From positions 38,400 through 102,399 of the forward strand of contig NZ_LKPJ01000027.1 of the NCBI RefSeq assembly GCF_001443045.1: 64,000 nt of DNA. Direction: 5' to 3'. The notes under the pieces are model-generated. The model did no database searches, was not told where the DNA came from, and saw nothing but the letters and a program-made list of their open reading frames with translations. Of this stretch, positions 25,583 through 34,102 are shown in pieces. The number at the start of each line of letters is the position of its first letter. The stretch's first letter is position 1. The translations under genes were made by a program, and so were the position numbers. Source of the stretch: Burkholderia ambifaria. GTDB taxonomy: Bacteria > Pseudomonadota > Gammaproteobacteria > Burkholderiales > Burkholderiaceae.

Positions 25583-26614
25583 TCAACTCGCGCCGGTCGC
25601 CCACTTGAGCAACTGCGCGACCTCGCGGAAGTGCTGCTGCTGGATCGTGCCGTTCTCGGGCGTCGTCTCGTACAGCGCCTGCGCGAGCCCGACGTTCGCG
25701 AGCGTCGGGCGCAGCGCGTCGCGCGCGTGCCGCACGATCCGCTCGGCCGCCTCGCCTTCGCCGCGCGCGAGCACCCACGGCAGCGTGCCGATCCCGCCGT
25801 AATAGAGCGCGACCGCCACGCGCGGCGAATAGACGACCACCGACGCGAAGCCGATCCGGTCGGGCAGCGACGCGAACTGCGCTTCGCGCGCGAGCTGCCG
25901 GCGCTTCGCCTCGATATGCGGATCGCCCTCGTCCTCCTTGTGCTCGCGCCGCACTTCATCGATCGACATCTTCATCTTCTGGTTGAACTCGTGTCGCTGG
26001 TGCACGATGTCGATCAGCGCCATCACGACATAGATCAGCGCGGCCCAGCCGAACAGCAGCATCAGCAGCTTCACGATCAGCGCGAGAATCGACATCGGCC
26101 GCGTGAAGCCGGACTGCACCGACGGGTCGAGCGACTCGACGATCAGCCAGCCGAGCGTCGCGACCAGCAGCACGGTCTTCAGCAGCATCTTCGCGAGGTT
26201 CACGAGGTTGCGCATCGACCCCATGTTCTTCAGCCCCTCGGCCGGGTTGAGCCGCGACAGCTGCGGCACGAGCCTGCTCCACGCCATCACGCCGCCCACC
26301 TGCACGAAGCCCGCGAGCAGGCCGGCCAGCAGCCCGGCCGCGACGATCTGCGCGGACAGCATGGCCCAATCGCGCGCGGCGCCGTCGATCAGCACCGCGA
26401 GCCGCGCGGACGGATCGGCCGCGCCGGCCGCGTCGAACACGAGCCGGAACAGCGCCTGCAGCCGCGCGAACAGCGTGCCGAGCCCCACCGCGAGCGCGAC
26501 GCACACGCCCACGAAGAACGCCGACGAGATCGTCTCCGCGCTCTTCGGTACGTCACCTTTCTCGCGCGCCTCGCGCAGGCGCTTCGCGGTCGGCTGCTGG
26601 TTCTTTTCGGCCAT
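25583..26614 (-). CDS. sctU: Type III secretion export-switch protein SctU (YscU/FlhB family), NPTH motif replaced
   Basis: The product has 343 residues, the usual length. SctU controls the change of substrate class and is part of the inner-membrane gate. The N-terminus (EKNQQPTAKRLREAREKGDV) and four membrane segments (about 30-50, 85-110, 145-160, 175-205) are typical. The cytoplasmic domain aligns well, but the self-cleavage motif NPTH reads YSPR at residues 262-265 (GFASVVVYSPRVAVALYYGG). Both the Asn that cyclises and the Pro-Thr-His context are changed, so the classic Asn-Pro cleavage cannot occur. It is the last gene of the long operon that starts at sctV. Confidence 0.95.
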   Translation of the reverse strand: MAEKNQQPTAKRLREAREKGDVPKSAETISSAFFVGVCVALAVGLGTLFARLQALFRLVFDAAGAADPSARLAVLIDGAARDWAMLSAQIVAAGLLAGLLAGFVQVGGVMAWSRLVPQLSRLNPAEGLKNMGSMRNLVNLAKMLLKTVLLVATLGWLIVESLDPSVQSGFTRPMSILALIVKLLMLLFGWAALIYVVMALIDIVHQRHEFNQKMKMSIDEVRREHKEDEGDPHIEAKRRQLAREAQFASLPDRIGFASVVVYSPRVAVALYYGGIGTLPWVLARGEGEAAERIVRHARDALRPTLANVGLAQALYETTPENGTIQQQHFREVAQLLKWATGAS

Positions 26615-26638
26615 GGTCGCTCCGATTCCGGCGGATGC

Positions 26639-27448
26639 TCACGCGCCGCCGTGCGCGGCGAACAGCGCGCGCAGCAGCGCCATCAATCCGCTGTCGGGGC
26701 TCAGCAACGCATGCAGCGCCGCGTACACCACCGGCAGGAACAGCACCATCATCAGCACCGCGAGCGCGCTCTTCAACGGCTGCGAAAATACGAAGATGTT
26801 CAGCTGCGGCACCGCGCGCCCGACGAGGCCGATGCCGAGCTCGACGAGCACCAGCACGATGATCACCGGCGCGGCGAGCTTCACCATCCATTCGAAGATC
26901 GTGTCGGTCTGCCGCACGACGAAGGTTTGCAGCATCGACGAGAAATCCGGGCCGAGCGAGCCGATCGGCCACCACGCATACGACTGCGCGAACAGCTGCA
27001 CGAGCACCTGCAGGCCGCCCGCGGTGACGAACAGCGCGATCGCGACGAAATTGAGGAAGCCCGATGTCGGGCCGCCCTCGTGCCCGCCCATCGGATCGAA
27101 GAACGCGGCGCTGCCGCTGCCGGTCTGGAAATCGATCAGGTAGCCGACGCCCTGGATCGCGAACAGCACCGCGCTGAACGCGCCCGCGAGCAGCATGCCG
27201 ACCACCGCCTCCTTCGCGACGAGCAGGCACCACATCAGGAACGGCAGCGCGGCGACCTGGGCCGGGTCGATCACCGGCGCGACGAACGCGGCGATCACGA
27301 CCGCGATCCCGTTGCGCACGAGGCCCGTGATGATCTGCTCGTTGAACACCGGCACGACGAACATGATCGGCAGCAGGCGCGGCATCACGTAAAGCAGCGG
27401 GCGCAGCGTGCCGGCGATGTCGTTGAAGTTCGCCGCGTGGTCTAGCAT
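26639..27448 (-). CDS. sctT: Type III secretion export-gate protein SctT (YscT/HrcT)
   Basis: The product has 269 residues and several membrane segments. It belongs to the FliR/YscT family: PRLLPIMFVVPVFNEQIITG near the N-terminus, VGMLLAGAFSAVLFAIQGVG, and KLAAPVIIVLVLVELGIGLV with the late PLKSALAVLMMVLFLP stretch. With SctR and SctS it builds the helical export gate. It overlaps the start of sctU's upstream region closely (24 bp gap) and itself overlaps the end of sctO by 7 bp, so translation is coupled. Confidence 0.95.
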   Translation of the reverse strand: MLDHAANFNDIAGTLRPLLYVMPRLLPIMFVVPVFNEQIITGLVRNGIAVVIAAFVAPVIDPAQVAALPFLMWCLLVAKEAVVGMLLAGAFSAVLFAIQGVGYLIDFQTGSGSAAFFDPMGGHEGGPTSGFLNFVAIALFVTAGGLQVLVQLFAQSYAWWPIGSLGPDFSSMLQTFVVRQTDTIFEWMVKLAAPVIIVLVLVELGIGLVGRAVPQLNIFVFSQPLKSALAVLMMVLFLPVVYAALHALLSPDSGLMALLRALFAAHGGA

Positions 27449-28170
27449 CGGCGCTCCGCGGCGGCGCGTGCCGTGTCGTCGGCGGGGGCGGATGCAGCGG
27501 ATGCAGCGGATGCAGCGGATGCAGCGGCCGAGTCTATCGTGTCGGCGGCGTCAGTCGTGCCTGTGGTGCCTGTAGCGCCCGCGGTGTCCGCATCGGCCGG
27601 TCGCGACGCCATCTCCGCGTCGAACGCCGCGGCCATGTCCGGCTGCCCCGGCGCATGGCCCTCCACGTCGCCTGCCCACACGCCGGCCGTCGCGAAGCGC
27701 CGCACCGCGTGCGCGTCCGCGACTTCGTCGGCGTCGCGTTCGACCCGCGCGGCGCGCGCCTGCAGCGCCTTCTCGCCGGCCTTGTCGAGCTTGTCCTCCG
27801 CGGCCTTCGCCTTGCGCGCGGCGCGCTGCAGGTCGGCGAGTGTCGCCTCGTGATCGCGATGCACGTGCGTGGCCTCGCTGACCGACGCGTTCGCGACGCC
27901 GATATGCCGGTCGAACGTGCGCGTGTCGGCCGCCGCGTTCTGCAGCGCGCGCGCCTCGCGCACGTCGTCGGCGAGCCGCGTCTGGATCGCGGCCTTCGCG
28001 GCGACCTGCTGCGCGAGCTCTGCGTGCGCGGCGTCGAGCGCGCGACGGCTCCGCGCGGCGATGCCCTGCTGGCGCGCGGCCGCGACCCGCGCGATCTGGC
28101 TGCGCATCTCGCGCACGCGCTTCAGGCGGGCGAGCGTCGCGAGCACGAGACGATCGTCTGCTTCAGACAT
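27442..28170 (-). CDS. sctO: Type III secretion stalk protein SctO (YscO/HrpB7-like)
   Basis: The product has 242 residues, mostly a long helical coiled coil rich in Ala, Arg, Glu and Lys (about 5-155), which is the typical form of SctO, the stalk that links the ATPase ring to the export gate. Sequence similarity within this family is always low; the call rests on the helix content and on the position between sctN and sctT. The C-terminal third is unusual: a low-complexity Ala/Ser/Thr/Asp tail encoded partly by a perfect 9-bp tandem repeat. The start overlaps the sctN stop by 8 bp. Confidence 0.8.
   Translation of the reverse strand: MSEADDRLVLATLARLKRVREMRSQIARVAAARQQGIAARSRRALDAAHAELAQQVAAKAAIQTRLADDVREARALQNAAADTRTFDRHIGVANASVSEATHVHRDHEATLADLQRAARKAKAAEDKLDKAGEKALQARAARVERDADEVADAHAVRRFATAGVWAGDVEGHAPGQPDMAAAFDAEMASRPADADTAGATGTTGTTDAADTIDSAAASAASAASAASAPADDTARAAAERRC
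27490..27525 (-). repeat. Four perfect copies of a 9-bp tandem repeat in sctO
   Basis: GGATGCAGC is repeated four times without a mismatch, encoding Ala-Ser-Ala-type triplets in the SctO tail. Gains or losses of a unit stay in frame, so the tail length can vary between strains without breaking the protein. Confidence 0.9.
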
Positions 28171-29548
28171 GGTCGTTCGCGAGTTTCGTCAGCTTCGCGA
28201 GCAGCGCGTCGAAGCGCACGTCGTCGTGCGACGCCTGCGCGCAAAATGCGCCGATGGCATCGCGCGCACGCAGCGCGAGATCGCCGAGCCGGTCGCTGCC
28301 TTCGCGATACTCGCCGATCTGCACGAGCAGCTCGATTTCCTGGTACTTCGCGATCAGCTCGCGCACGCGCGCGGCCGATTGCTGATGCGCGCGGCTCGCG
28401 ACCAGCGGCATCACGCGCGACAGGCTCGCGAGTACGTCGATCGCCGGATAGCGGTTCGCGAGCGCGATCTTGCGCGACAGCACGATGTGCCCGTCGAGGA
28501 TCGAGCGCACTTCCTCGGCGATCGGATCGGATTCCTCATCGCCTTCGACCAGCACCGTGTACAGCGCGGTGATCGAGCCCGTCGCACCCTGCCCCGCGCG
28601 TTCGAGCAGGCGCGGCAGCACGGCGAACGTCGACGGCGGGAAACTGCGCCGCGTCGGCGGCTCGCCGCTCGCTAGGCCCACCTCGCGCTGCGCGCGCGCG
28701 AAGCGCGTCAGCGAGTCGACCAGCAGCAGCACGCGCTTGCCCGCATCGCGGAAATGCTCGGCGATCGCGGTGGCGACGAGCGCGGATTTCACGCGCTCCA
28801 TCGCCGGACGATCGGACGTCGACACGACGACGATCGAGCGCGCGCGCACCTCGGGCGACAAGCTGTGCTCGATGAACTCGCGCACTTCGCGGCCGCGTTC
28901 GCCGACCAGCGCGATCACGTTCACGTCGGCCTGTGCGCCGCGCGCGATCATCCCGAGCAGCGTGCTCTTGCCGACGCCCGACGGCGCGAAGATGCCGACA
29001 CGCTGGCCGACGCCGAGCGTCATCAGGCCGTCGATCACGCGTACGCCGGTCGGAAACGGCGTGTCGATCATCTTGCGTGCGAGCGGATTCGGCGGATCCT
29101 GCTGCGTCGATACCCACGCGGCGCCCGTCACCGGCCCGCGATCGTCGAGCGGCCGGCCGAGCCCGTCGAGCACGCGGCCGAACAGCGCGTCGCCGACCGG
29201 GAACACATGCTCGCGCCCGGACGGCACGACGGTCGTCTCCGGCGACAGGCCGGCCACGTCGCCGAGCGGCGTGAGCAACGTGGTCTGCCGCGAGAAGCCG
29301 ACCACTTCGGCGAGCAGCGTCGGCTGGTTCGGCGTGCGCAGCTCGCAGATTTCGCCGAGCCGCGCGCGGATGCCGGTCGCGTTGAGGATCTGCCCGACCG
29401 CGTGATTGACGCGGCCCTGCACCGACACCGGCGAGAAGAACGCGAGCCCCGCATCGAGGTCGCCGACGAGGCGGCCGCGATCGAGCGGCGCGGCATCGTC
29501 GTCGCTTTCGCGGCCGAACGGCAGCGGATCGTCGAGCGGCGCGTTCAT
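28163..29548 (-). CDS. sctN: Type III secretion ATPase SctN (YscN/HrcN)
   Basis: The product has 461 residues. It is the hexameric ATPase that strips chaperones from substrates and unfolds them. Walker A is APSGVGKST at about 188-196, the Walker B region is RVLLLVDSLTRFA near 268-280, and the family signature PSTFAVLPRLLERAG is present. GERGREVREFIE and the C-terminal RELIAKYQEIELLVQIGEY are also as expected. The ATG at 29548 overlaps the sctL stop (ATGA); a longer frame to 30169 is a shadow of sctL. The N-terminus shows the usual variable 30 residues before the beta-barrel. Confidence 0.97.
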   Translation of the reverse strand: MNAPLDDPLPFGRESDDDAAPLDRGRLVGDLDAGLAFFSPVSVQGRVNHAVGQILNATGIRARLGEICELRTPNQPTLLAEVVGFSRQTTLLTPLGDVAGLSPETTVVPSGREHVFPVGDALFGRVLDGLGRPLDDRGPVTGAAWVSTQQDPPNPLARKMIDTPFPTGVRVIDGLMTLGVGQRVGIFAPSGVGKSTLLGMIARGAQADVNVIALVGERGREVREFIEHSLSPEVRARSIVVVSTSDRPAMERVKSALVATAIAEHFRDAGKRVLLLVDSLTRFARAQREVGLASGEPPTRRSFPPSTFAVLPRLLERAGQGATGSITALYTVLVEGDEESDPIAEEVRSILDGHIVLSRKIALANRYPAIDVLASLSRVMPLVASRAHQQSAARVRELIAKYQEIELLVQIGEYREGSDRLGDLALRARDAIGAFCAQASHDDVRFDALLAKLTKLANDHV

Positions 29549-30162
29549 CGCGGCGCGTCGCGACGGATCGCCTGGCGCAGCGCGTCGATCTGCAGATCGA
29601 GGCTCGCGTCGATGCGCCCGGACGGCGTCTCGACCGTGCACGCGTGACGTTCGAGCTGCGCGTCCTCGACGATGCGAATCCGTTGCCGGTTCGACTGGCC
29701 GGCGAACGCGCGGTCGAGCGCGTCGCGCATCTCGTCCTGCCGGCCGGGCGCGACCCGCACGATCAGGAACGCTTCGTCGCGCACGAGCGGCGCGATCCGT
29801 GCGAGCGCGGCCTCGTACAGCTTCTGCGTGCCCATCTCGCCGACGATCGCGCGCACGGCCTTCACGACGATGTCGGCCATCGAGTCCTTCATCGACTCCA
29901 TCGTGCGCGCGGCGGCCAGCGCCTGCGTGTAGGTCTGCGCCGCATGCTCGCGCTGCGCGCGGCGCATCCCTTCGTCGTAGCCGGCCGCCTGGCGCTTGTC
30001 GAATTCGCGCTGCGCGTCGGCGACGATGCGCGCGGCCTCGTCGCGTGCGGTCGCGATCACCGCCGATGCATCGAGCAGCGCCGCGTATTCGCGCTCCTTG
30101 AGCACCTTGCGCTCGGACAGCAGCTGCAGGTTGTCGCTCGTGATCAGAAAAGCCAGTCCCAT
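29545..30162 (-). CDS. sctL: Type III secretion ATPase regulator SctL (YscL/HrpB5/FliH family)
   Basis: The product has 205 residues. SctL dimers hold the ATPase and link it to SctQ. The opening LLSERKVLKEREYAALLDA and the Glu/Ala/Arg-rich helix up to about 90 are typical of the family, followed by the conserved C-terminal domain (EMGTQKLYEAALARIAPLVR, ETPSGRIDASLDLQID). The start overlaps the end of sctK by 19 bp and the stop overlaps the sctN start, as in many T3SS operons. Confidence 0.92.
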   Translation of the reverse strand: MGLAFLITSDNLQLLSERKVLKEREYAALLDASAVIATARDEAARIVADAQREFDKRQAAGYDEGMRRAQREHAAQTYTQALAAARTMESMKDSMADIVVKAVRAIVGEMGTQKLYEAALARIAPLVRDEAFLIVRVAPGRQDEMRDALDRAFAGQSNRQRIRIVEDAQLERHACTVETPSGRIDASLDLQIDALRQAIRRDAPR

Positions 30163-30884
30163 GACGCAAGCCTCTCGGGAATCAGAAACAGGAACAGCAA
30201 CTCGCCGAACTGGTCGCGCTGCGCGCGGTTCAGCCAGTACGGCGCTTCGTCGTCGATCGCGCGATTGAACTTCAGACGCGCGCGCCGCGCGACCGCGTCG
30301 CCCGCCACGCCGATGAAATCCGCGAGCAGCCGGCCGCCGCGCGCCCGGATCACGACCGGCAGCGCGGCCGGATCGGCACGCCACGGTTCGAGCGTTTCCG
30401 CGAGCGCGCCGAATTCCGGCGCGCGCTCGAGCGCGAGCTCCAGCGCATCGCCGCCGAGCTTCGCCGCGACTTCCGCGCGAATGCGCCGCACGGTGAGCGC
30501 CTCGCGCAGCCAGCCGCGATGCAGCAGCAGCCCCGCATACGACGCGAGCTGCTCGAGCGCCGCACCGGGCAGCAGCGCGAGCCGCGCGCACGGATTCGCG
30601 ACGTCGAAGTCGTGATGGCCGGCCACGCCGTTCGCGTCGAGCAGGTGACGCGCGAGCAGCTTGCGGCCTGCCGGGCCGAACGCATCGGGCGAGCGATAGC
30701 GCGCAGGCCACTCGGCCGGCACGCGGGTCACGTGCAGATAGCGGTCCGGCCGCAGGTTGAACTCGCAGACGAGCGCGTGAAACGCCGCCCGCCGCCCGTC
30801 GGGCGGCGGTGCAAGCGGCTGCAGCCACGGCAGCGGCGTGGTGTCGGCTGCAGCGCCCGGCGGCAGCGCGTGTGGATCGTTCAT
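30144..30884 (-). CDS. sctK: Type III secretion sorting-platform accessory protein SctK (YscK/HrpB4-like)
   Basis: The product has 246 residues. SctK caps the sorting platform and contacts SctD and SctQ. Similarity in this family is low; the call rests on position between sctJ and sctL, on size, and on features such as FHALVCEFNLRPDRYLH near the N-terminus and the acidic helical middle part. The N-terminal 30 residues are Pro/Ala-rich. The ATG overlaps the sctJ stop codon and the end runs 19 bp into sctL, so it is translationally coupled on both sides. Confidence 0.82.
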   Translation of the reverse strand: MNDPHALPPGAAADTTPLPWLQPLAPPPDGRRAAFHALVCEFNLRPDRYLHVTRVPAEWPARYRSPDAFGPAGRKLLARHLLDANGVAGHHDFDVANPCARLALLPGAALEQLASYAGLLLHRGWLREALTVRRIRAEVAAKLGGDALELALERAPEFGALAETLEPWRADPAALPVVIRARGGRLLADFIGVAGDAVARRARLKFNRAIDDEAPYWLNRAQRDQFGELLFLFLIPERLASWDWLF

Positions 30885-31747
30885 GCACCGTCGCGCGCGC
30901 CGTCCGGCGTGCGCAGCCCGCCGCCGCCTGAACCGCTTGCGCCGCGCGCCGAGCCGAGCAGCCCGGCCAGCCGCGCGCCGAACATCCCGCGCCGCGCGGC
31001 CGACAGTGCGATCACCGCGCAGGTCAGCAGGATCAGCGCGAACACCAGCCAGCCGAGCGGCGAGCGCAGCCGCAGGATGTCCGACACCGCGCTGCCGATG
31101 CCGTCCACGCGCGTCGTGCGTGCGGCGGCCGGTTGCAGGAACAGCGATACGTTGTCGTACTGCAGCCCCTCGATGCTGTGCGCGACGAGATCCTTGACCA
31201 TCGGCGCCATCGCGCGCAGGTCCACGCCGGGCCGGTAGCGAATGTACACCGCCGCCGACGACGGCTTGATCTTGTCCGCGAGCGGATCGTTCTCAGGAAT
31301 CACGACCTGCACGCGCGCGACCACCACGCCCTCGATGTCCTGCAGCGTGCGCGACAGGTCCTGCGACACGCCATACAGGTAGCGCACGCGCTCTTCGGCC
31401 GGCGTCGACACGAGCCCCTGCTTCTGGAACAGCTCGCCGAGGCTCGCATAGCTCGGCTTCGGCAGCCCGTTCGCCTGCAGCACGGTCAGCGCCGGCTGCA
31501 TGTCGCCGTCGGCGACGCTCACGAGCCACGCGTTGCGATCCGACGTGTCGCGTGCGTCGTTGTCTTTCGACGCGCTGATGCCCGCGTCGCCGAGCACGGC
31601 GACCATCTGGTTCGCGTCGCGCTCCGACAGGCCGGAGTAAAGCTCCTTCTGGCAGCCGGCCAGCAGCGCAAGCAGTCCCGCGAGCAGCACACGTGCCGCC
31701 CGGCTGCGCCACGCATGCATGCGCGGCGTCGAATCGATCGTCGTCAT
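30881..31747 (-). CDS. sctJ: Type III secretion inner-membrane ring lipoprotein SctJ (YscJ/HrcJ)
   Basis: The product has 288 residues. SctJ forms the inner ring of the basal body. The signal ends in a lipobox (LALLAGC, lipidated Cys32), followed by the ring-building motif ELYSGLSERDANQMVAVL and the PSYASLGELFQKQGLVSTPAEER segment. A membrane anchor (GWLVFALILLTCAVIALSAA) lies near residues 228-247, with a short Gly/Ser-rich cytoplasmic tail. All landmarks are typical. The stop overlaps the start of sctK (ATGA). Confidence 0.96.
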   Translation of the reverse strand: MTTIDSTPRMHAWRSRAARVLLAGLLALLAGCQKELYSGLSERDANQMVAVLGDAGISASKDNDARDTSDRNAWLVSVADGDMQPALTVLQANGLPKPSYASLGELFQKQGLVSTPAEERVRYLYGVSQDLSRTLQDIEGVVVARVQVVIPENDPLADKIKPSSAAVYIRYRPGVDLRAMAPMVKDLVAHSIEGLQYDNVSLFLQPAAARTTRVDGIGSAVSDILRLRSPLGWLVFALILLTCAVIALSAARRGMFGARLAGLLGSARGASGSGGGGLRTPDGARDGA

Positions 31748-31794
31748 CGTTTGTCCGCTTCATCGCGCGCGGCCGTTGCCGGCCTGCGCGCTCG

Positions 31795-32277
31795 TCACTC
31801 CTGCGTCTTCAGCACCGTATGCGTGAAGCCGTTCGCCGCCTGCGCGACCGACAGGCTCAACTGGTATTCGGAAATCGTGGTGGTCGCCGTCCACTGGAAA
31901 TCCATCGCCTGCACCATCGTCATCAACGGATCGCTGCGGTTGTCCGCCATCGACGTCAGCATCTCGGTGCGATGCCTGTCGATGTTCGCGTACCGCGTAT
32001 CGAGATCGTTGCCGTACGTGCGCAACCGCTCGACGAGCGACGAATGGTTCGCCTGTGCGGGTGTCGCGGGCGTCATCTGCACCGCCGGCGCCGCATCGGC
32101 CGGCGCACGCGACATCGCGACGCCCGACGCCGACGGCGCGGCCGGCGTCGCGCCCGGCTGCATCAACGCATCGAACTGGCGCACCTGCGCCGGATCGGAC
32201 GCCGTGCCCGCCTGCTGCGCGGCACCCGCGAGCGCGGCCGCGCCCGGCGGTGCCGCGCCTACGCCTGTTACCGACAT
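31795..32277 (-). CDS. sctI: Type III secretion inner-rod protein SctI (HrpB2-like)
   Basis: The product has 160 residues. The C-terminal part (DPLMTMVQAMDFQWTATTTI, then QLSLSVAQAANGFTHTVLK) matches the small inner-rod subunits of HrpB2/SctI type, with the helical C-terminus that packs into the rod. A near-perfect ribosome site (AAGGAGGA) lies eight bases before the ATG at 32277; a second ATG at 32283 is too close to it. It is located directly before sctJ, as in Hrp-type clusters. The N-terminal Pro/Ala-rich 90 residues are longer than usual. Confidence 0.8.
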   Translation of the reverse strand: MSVTGVGAAPPGAAALAGAAQQAGTASDPAQVRQFDALMQPGATPAAPSASGVAMSRAPADAAPAVQMTPATPAQANHSSLVERLRTYGNDLDTRYANIDRHRTEMLTSMADNRSDPLMTMVQAMDFQWTATTTISEYQLSLSVAQAANGFTHTVLKTQE

Positions 32278-32401
32278 GATCATGTCCTCCTTGACCGGCA
32301 GAGCCGGGAACGAGCCGGCCGGCACGCGCACACGCCCCGCCGGGTGCCCGATACGGGCGGCCCCGGCATCCGGCGTCGCGCGGCACGGCCGGCGACCGGC
32401 G

Positions 32402-32611
32402 TCATGCGCGGCCGGCGGAACTCAGGTGTTGCGCAACCTGGGCGTTCGCCGTCCCTTCCTGCGCGGTCACTGCGTTGCTGGTTTCGAACGTCGCGGTCGA
32501 CTGCTGGACCTGGAAGTTGATCTTCGTCAGTTCGAGCTGCGTCTTGGTCAGGTCGTCGGCCTGCTGCTGGACCTGGTTCGTGTTGGTGGCACCGGTCGGG
32601 GGGGTACTCAT
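32402..32611 (-). CDS. Small helical T3SS protein, candidate needle/pilus subunit SctF
   Basis: The product has 69 residues, rich in Gln, Thr and Ala, with no Cys and no hydrophobic membrane segment. Its centre (LTKTQLELTKINFQVQQSTA) is a good amphipathic helix. Needle and Hrp-pilus subunits are this size, are helical, and are often encoded next to the rod gene, which fits here (between sctD and sctI). An AAGGAG ribosome site precedes the ATG at 32611. No residue signature proves the assignment; a small chaperone or a second rod-like protein is also possible. Confidence 0.6.
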   Translation of the reverse strand: MSTPPTGATNTNQVQQQADDLTKTQLELTKINFQVQQSTATFETSNAVTAQEGTANAQVAQHLSSAGRA

Positions 32612-32752
32612 GTTTCGCTCCTTTACGTGAACTGCGTCCCACTTCCGGCGGCGGCCCCATGCCCCGCCGGCGACGTGACGCGCCGCATGCTCGCGGCGTG
32701 TCGCGTAATGCGCGCACCGCGCGACACGCGATGCGCAAGTCCTGTCGCGGCG

Positions 32753-34102
32753 CTAACGCGCCGCTGGCTTCGATACGCCGGCGGCCGCAACAGCCGGCGT
32801 CGCCGGCGCATCCGGCAACAGCGTCGGCCCCGGCACCGGCTGCGCGACGCCGGCCGCCGCGCCGCTCGCGAGCGGCGGCACGGGCGACGCCGGCGCCTGC
32901 TCGGGCGCGCTCGCGGACGGGCCGCCGAGCGGCATCGTGATGCGCTGCCCGTTGCGCTCGAACACGACTTCGTCCGGGCCGATCGACACGACGGTCGGCC
33001 CTTCCTTCAGCCGCGCACCTTCGAAATAGCGGCTGCCGTCGGCCGTCTCGATGTAGCGCTGGTCGCCGTCGCCCGCGAACACCGTCGTGATCTCCGGAAT
33101 GCCCGCGACACCGCCAAGCGTCGTCGCCGTGCGCGGCGCGGCGGCATCGGCATCGCGCACGTGGTCGACCACCTCGAGCGCCGGGCGCGCATCCTTCATG
33201 TAGTTGCGGATGCGCGGCTCGATCTGCGCGCGCTCGGCCGCGCCCGTCAGCTCGATCCGGCCGCGGCCGAGATAGGTGACCGTCAGCGCCGTGTCGCTGA
33301 AATACGTCTGCGCGGTCGCGACGAGATCGCTGACCACGTAGAGGTTGCCGAGCGCCGCGTTGTCGACGCCCGCGACGATCTGCACGACGCGCTCGCGCGC
33401 GGCCGGGTCGCTCACATAGCCCGACACGATCACGCCGTCGTCGTGCGGTGCGACGGCAAGTTCCGGATACGCATGCAGCAGCTGCTGCAACCGGTGCGTG
33501 CGCGCGAGCACCGATTCGTGCTGCCACGGCAGGCGCCCCGACCATGCGACGAAACCGTAGCCGAGCGCGCCGAGCAGCACGCCGACCCACAGCGCGACGA
33601 CCGCGATCACGAGCCGCCGGCTGCCGAGACGGCGCAGCCCGCCCGTGAGCCAGCCGAGCCACGCGGCCTCGCGCGCGGCGTCCGGCGCATCGGCCTCGTC
33701 GGGCACCGCGACGCTCGCCTGCGCGTGACGCGCGATGCCGAGCTTGATCGAGCCGACCGTCACGACATCCTGCGGCGTCATCGAGCGGCGGCCCGCGCCG
33801 AGCGGCTCGTCGTTGAACAGCACCGGCGCGCCGCCGTCGCCGCCGTGGTTCTGCACCGTCACCGCGAGCGCGCCAACCTGCAGGCACACCTGTTTCGCGC
33901 CGATCTCGCGATCGGGCAGGATCACTTCGCAATCGGCCGCGGTGCCGACCCAGTTCGCGCCGCGCGCGAGCGACATCGTGCGGCCGTACATCGGCCCGCT
34001 GAGAAAGCACAGGTTCCACGGCGACGCGAGCGCGGCCGACCCGGCCGCCGCGCCGCCAGACAATGTGCCGTCGCCGTGCGGGTCAATGATGGTCGTCGAC
34101 AT
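32753..34102 (-). CDS. sctD: Type III secretion outer inner-membrane ring protein SctD (YscD)
   Basis: The product has 449 residues. SctD forms the larger inner-membrane ring and holds the sorting platform by its cytoplasmic FHA-like domain (about 28-125; GPMYGRTMSLARGANWVGTA, GAKQVCLQVG). One membrane segment follows (VIAVVALWVGVLLGALGYGF, about 165-185). The periplasmic part has the repeated ring-building folds, with GYVSDPAARERVVQIVAGVD as a typical BON-like landmark. The last 70 residues are Pro/Ala-rich. The start overlaps the sctC end by 20 bp. Confidence 0.92.
   Translation of the reverse strand: MSTTIIDPHGDGTLSGGAAAGSAALASPWNLCFLSGPMYGRTMSLARGANWVGTAADCEVILPDREIGAKQVCLQVGALAVTVQNHGGDGGAPVLFNDEPLGAGRRSMTPQDVVTVGSIKLGIARHAQASVAVPDEADAPDAAREAAWLGWLTGGLRRLGSRRLVIAVVALWVGVLLGALGYGFVAWSGRLPWQHESVLARTHRLQQLLHAYPELAVAPHDDGVIVSGYVSDPAARERVVQIVAGVDNAALGNLYVVSDLVATAQTYFSDTALTVTYLGRGRIELTGAAERAQIEPRIRNYMKDARPALEVVDHVRDADAAAPRTATTLGGVAGIPEITTVFAGDGDQRYIETADGSRYFEGARLKEGPTVVSIGPDEVVFERNGQRITMPLGGPSASAPEQAPASPVPPLASGAAAGVAQPVPGPTLLPDAPATPAVAAAGVSKPAAR

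Noticed and set aside
28163..30169. Single long frame covering sctN and sctL
   Set aside because: The part upstream of 29548 is out of phase with the recognisable SctL protein; the overlapping ATGA start is the proper one for sctN.
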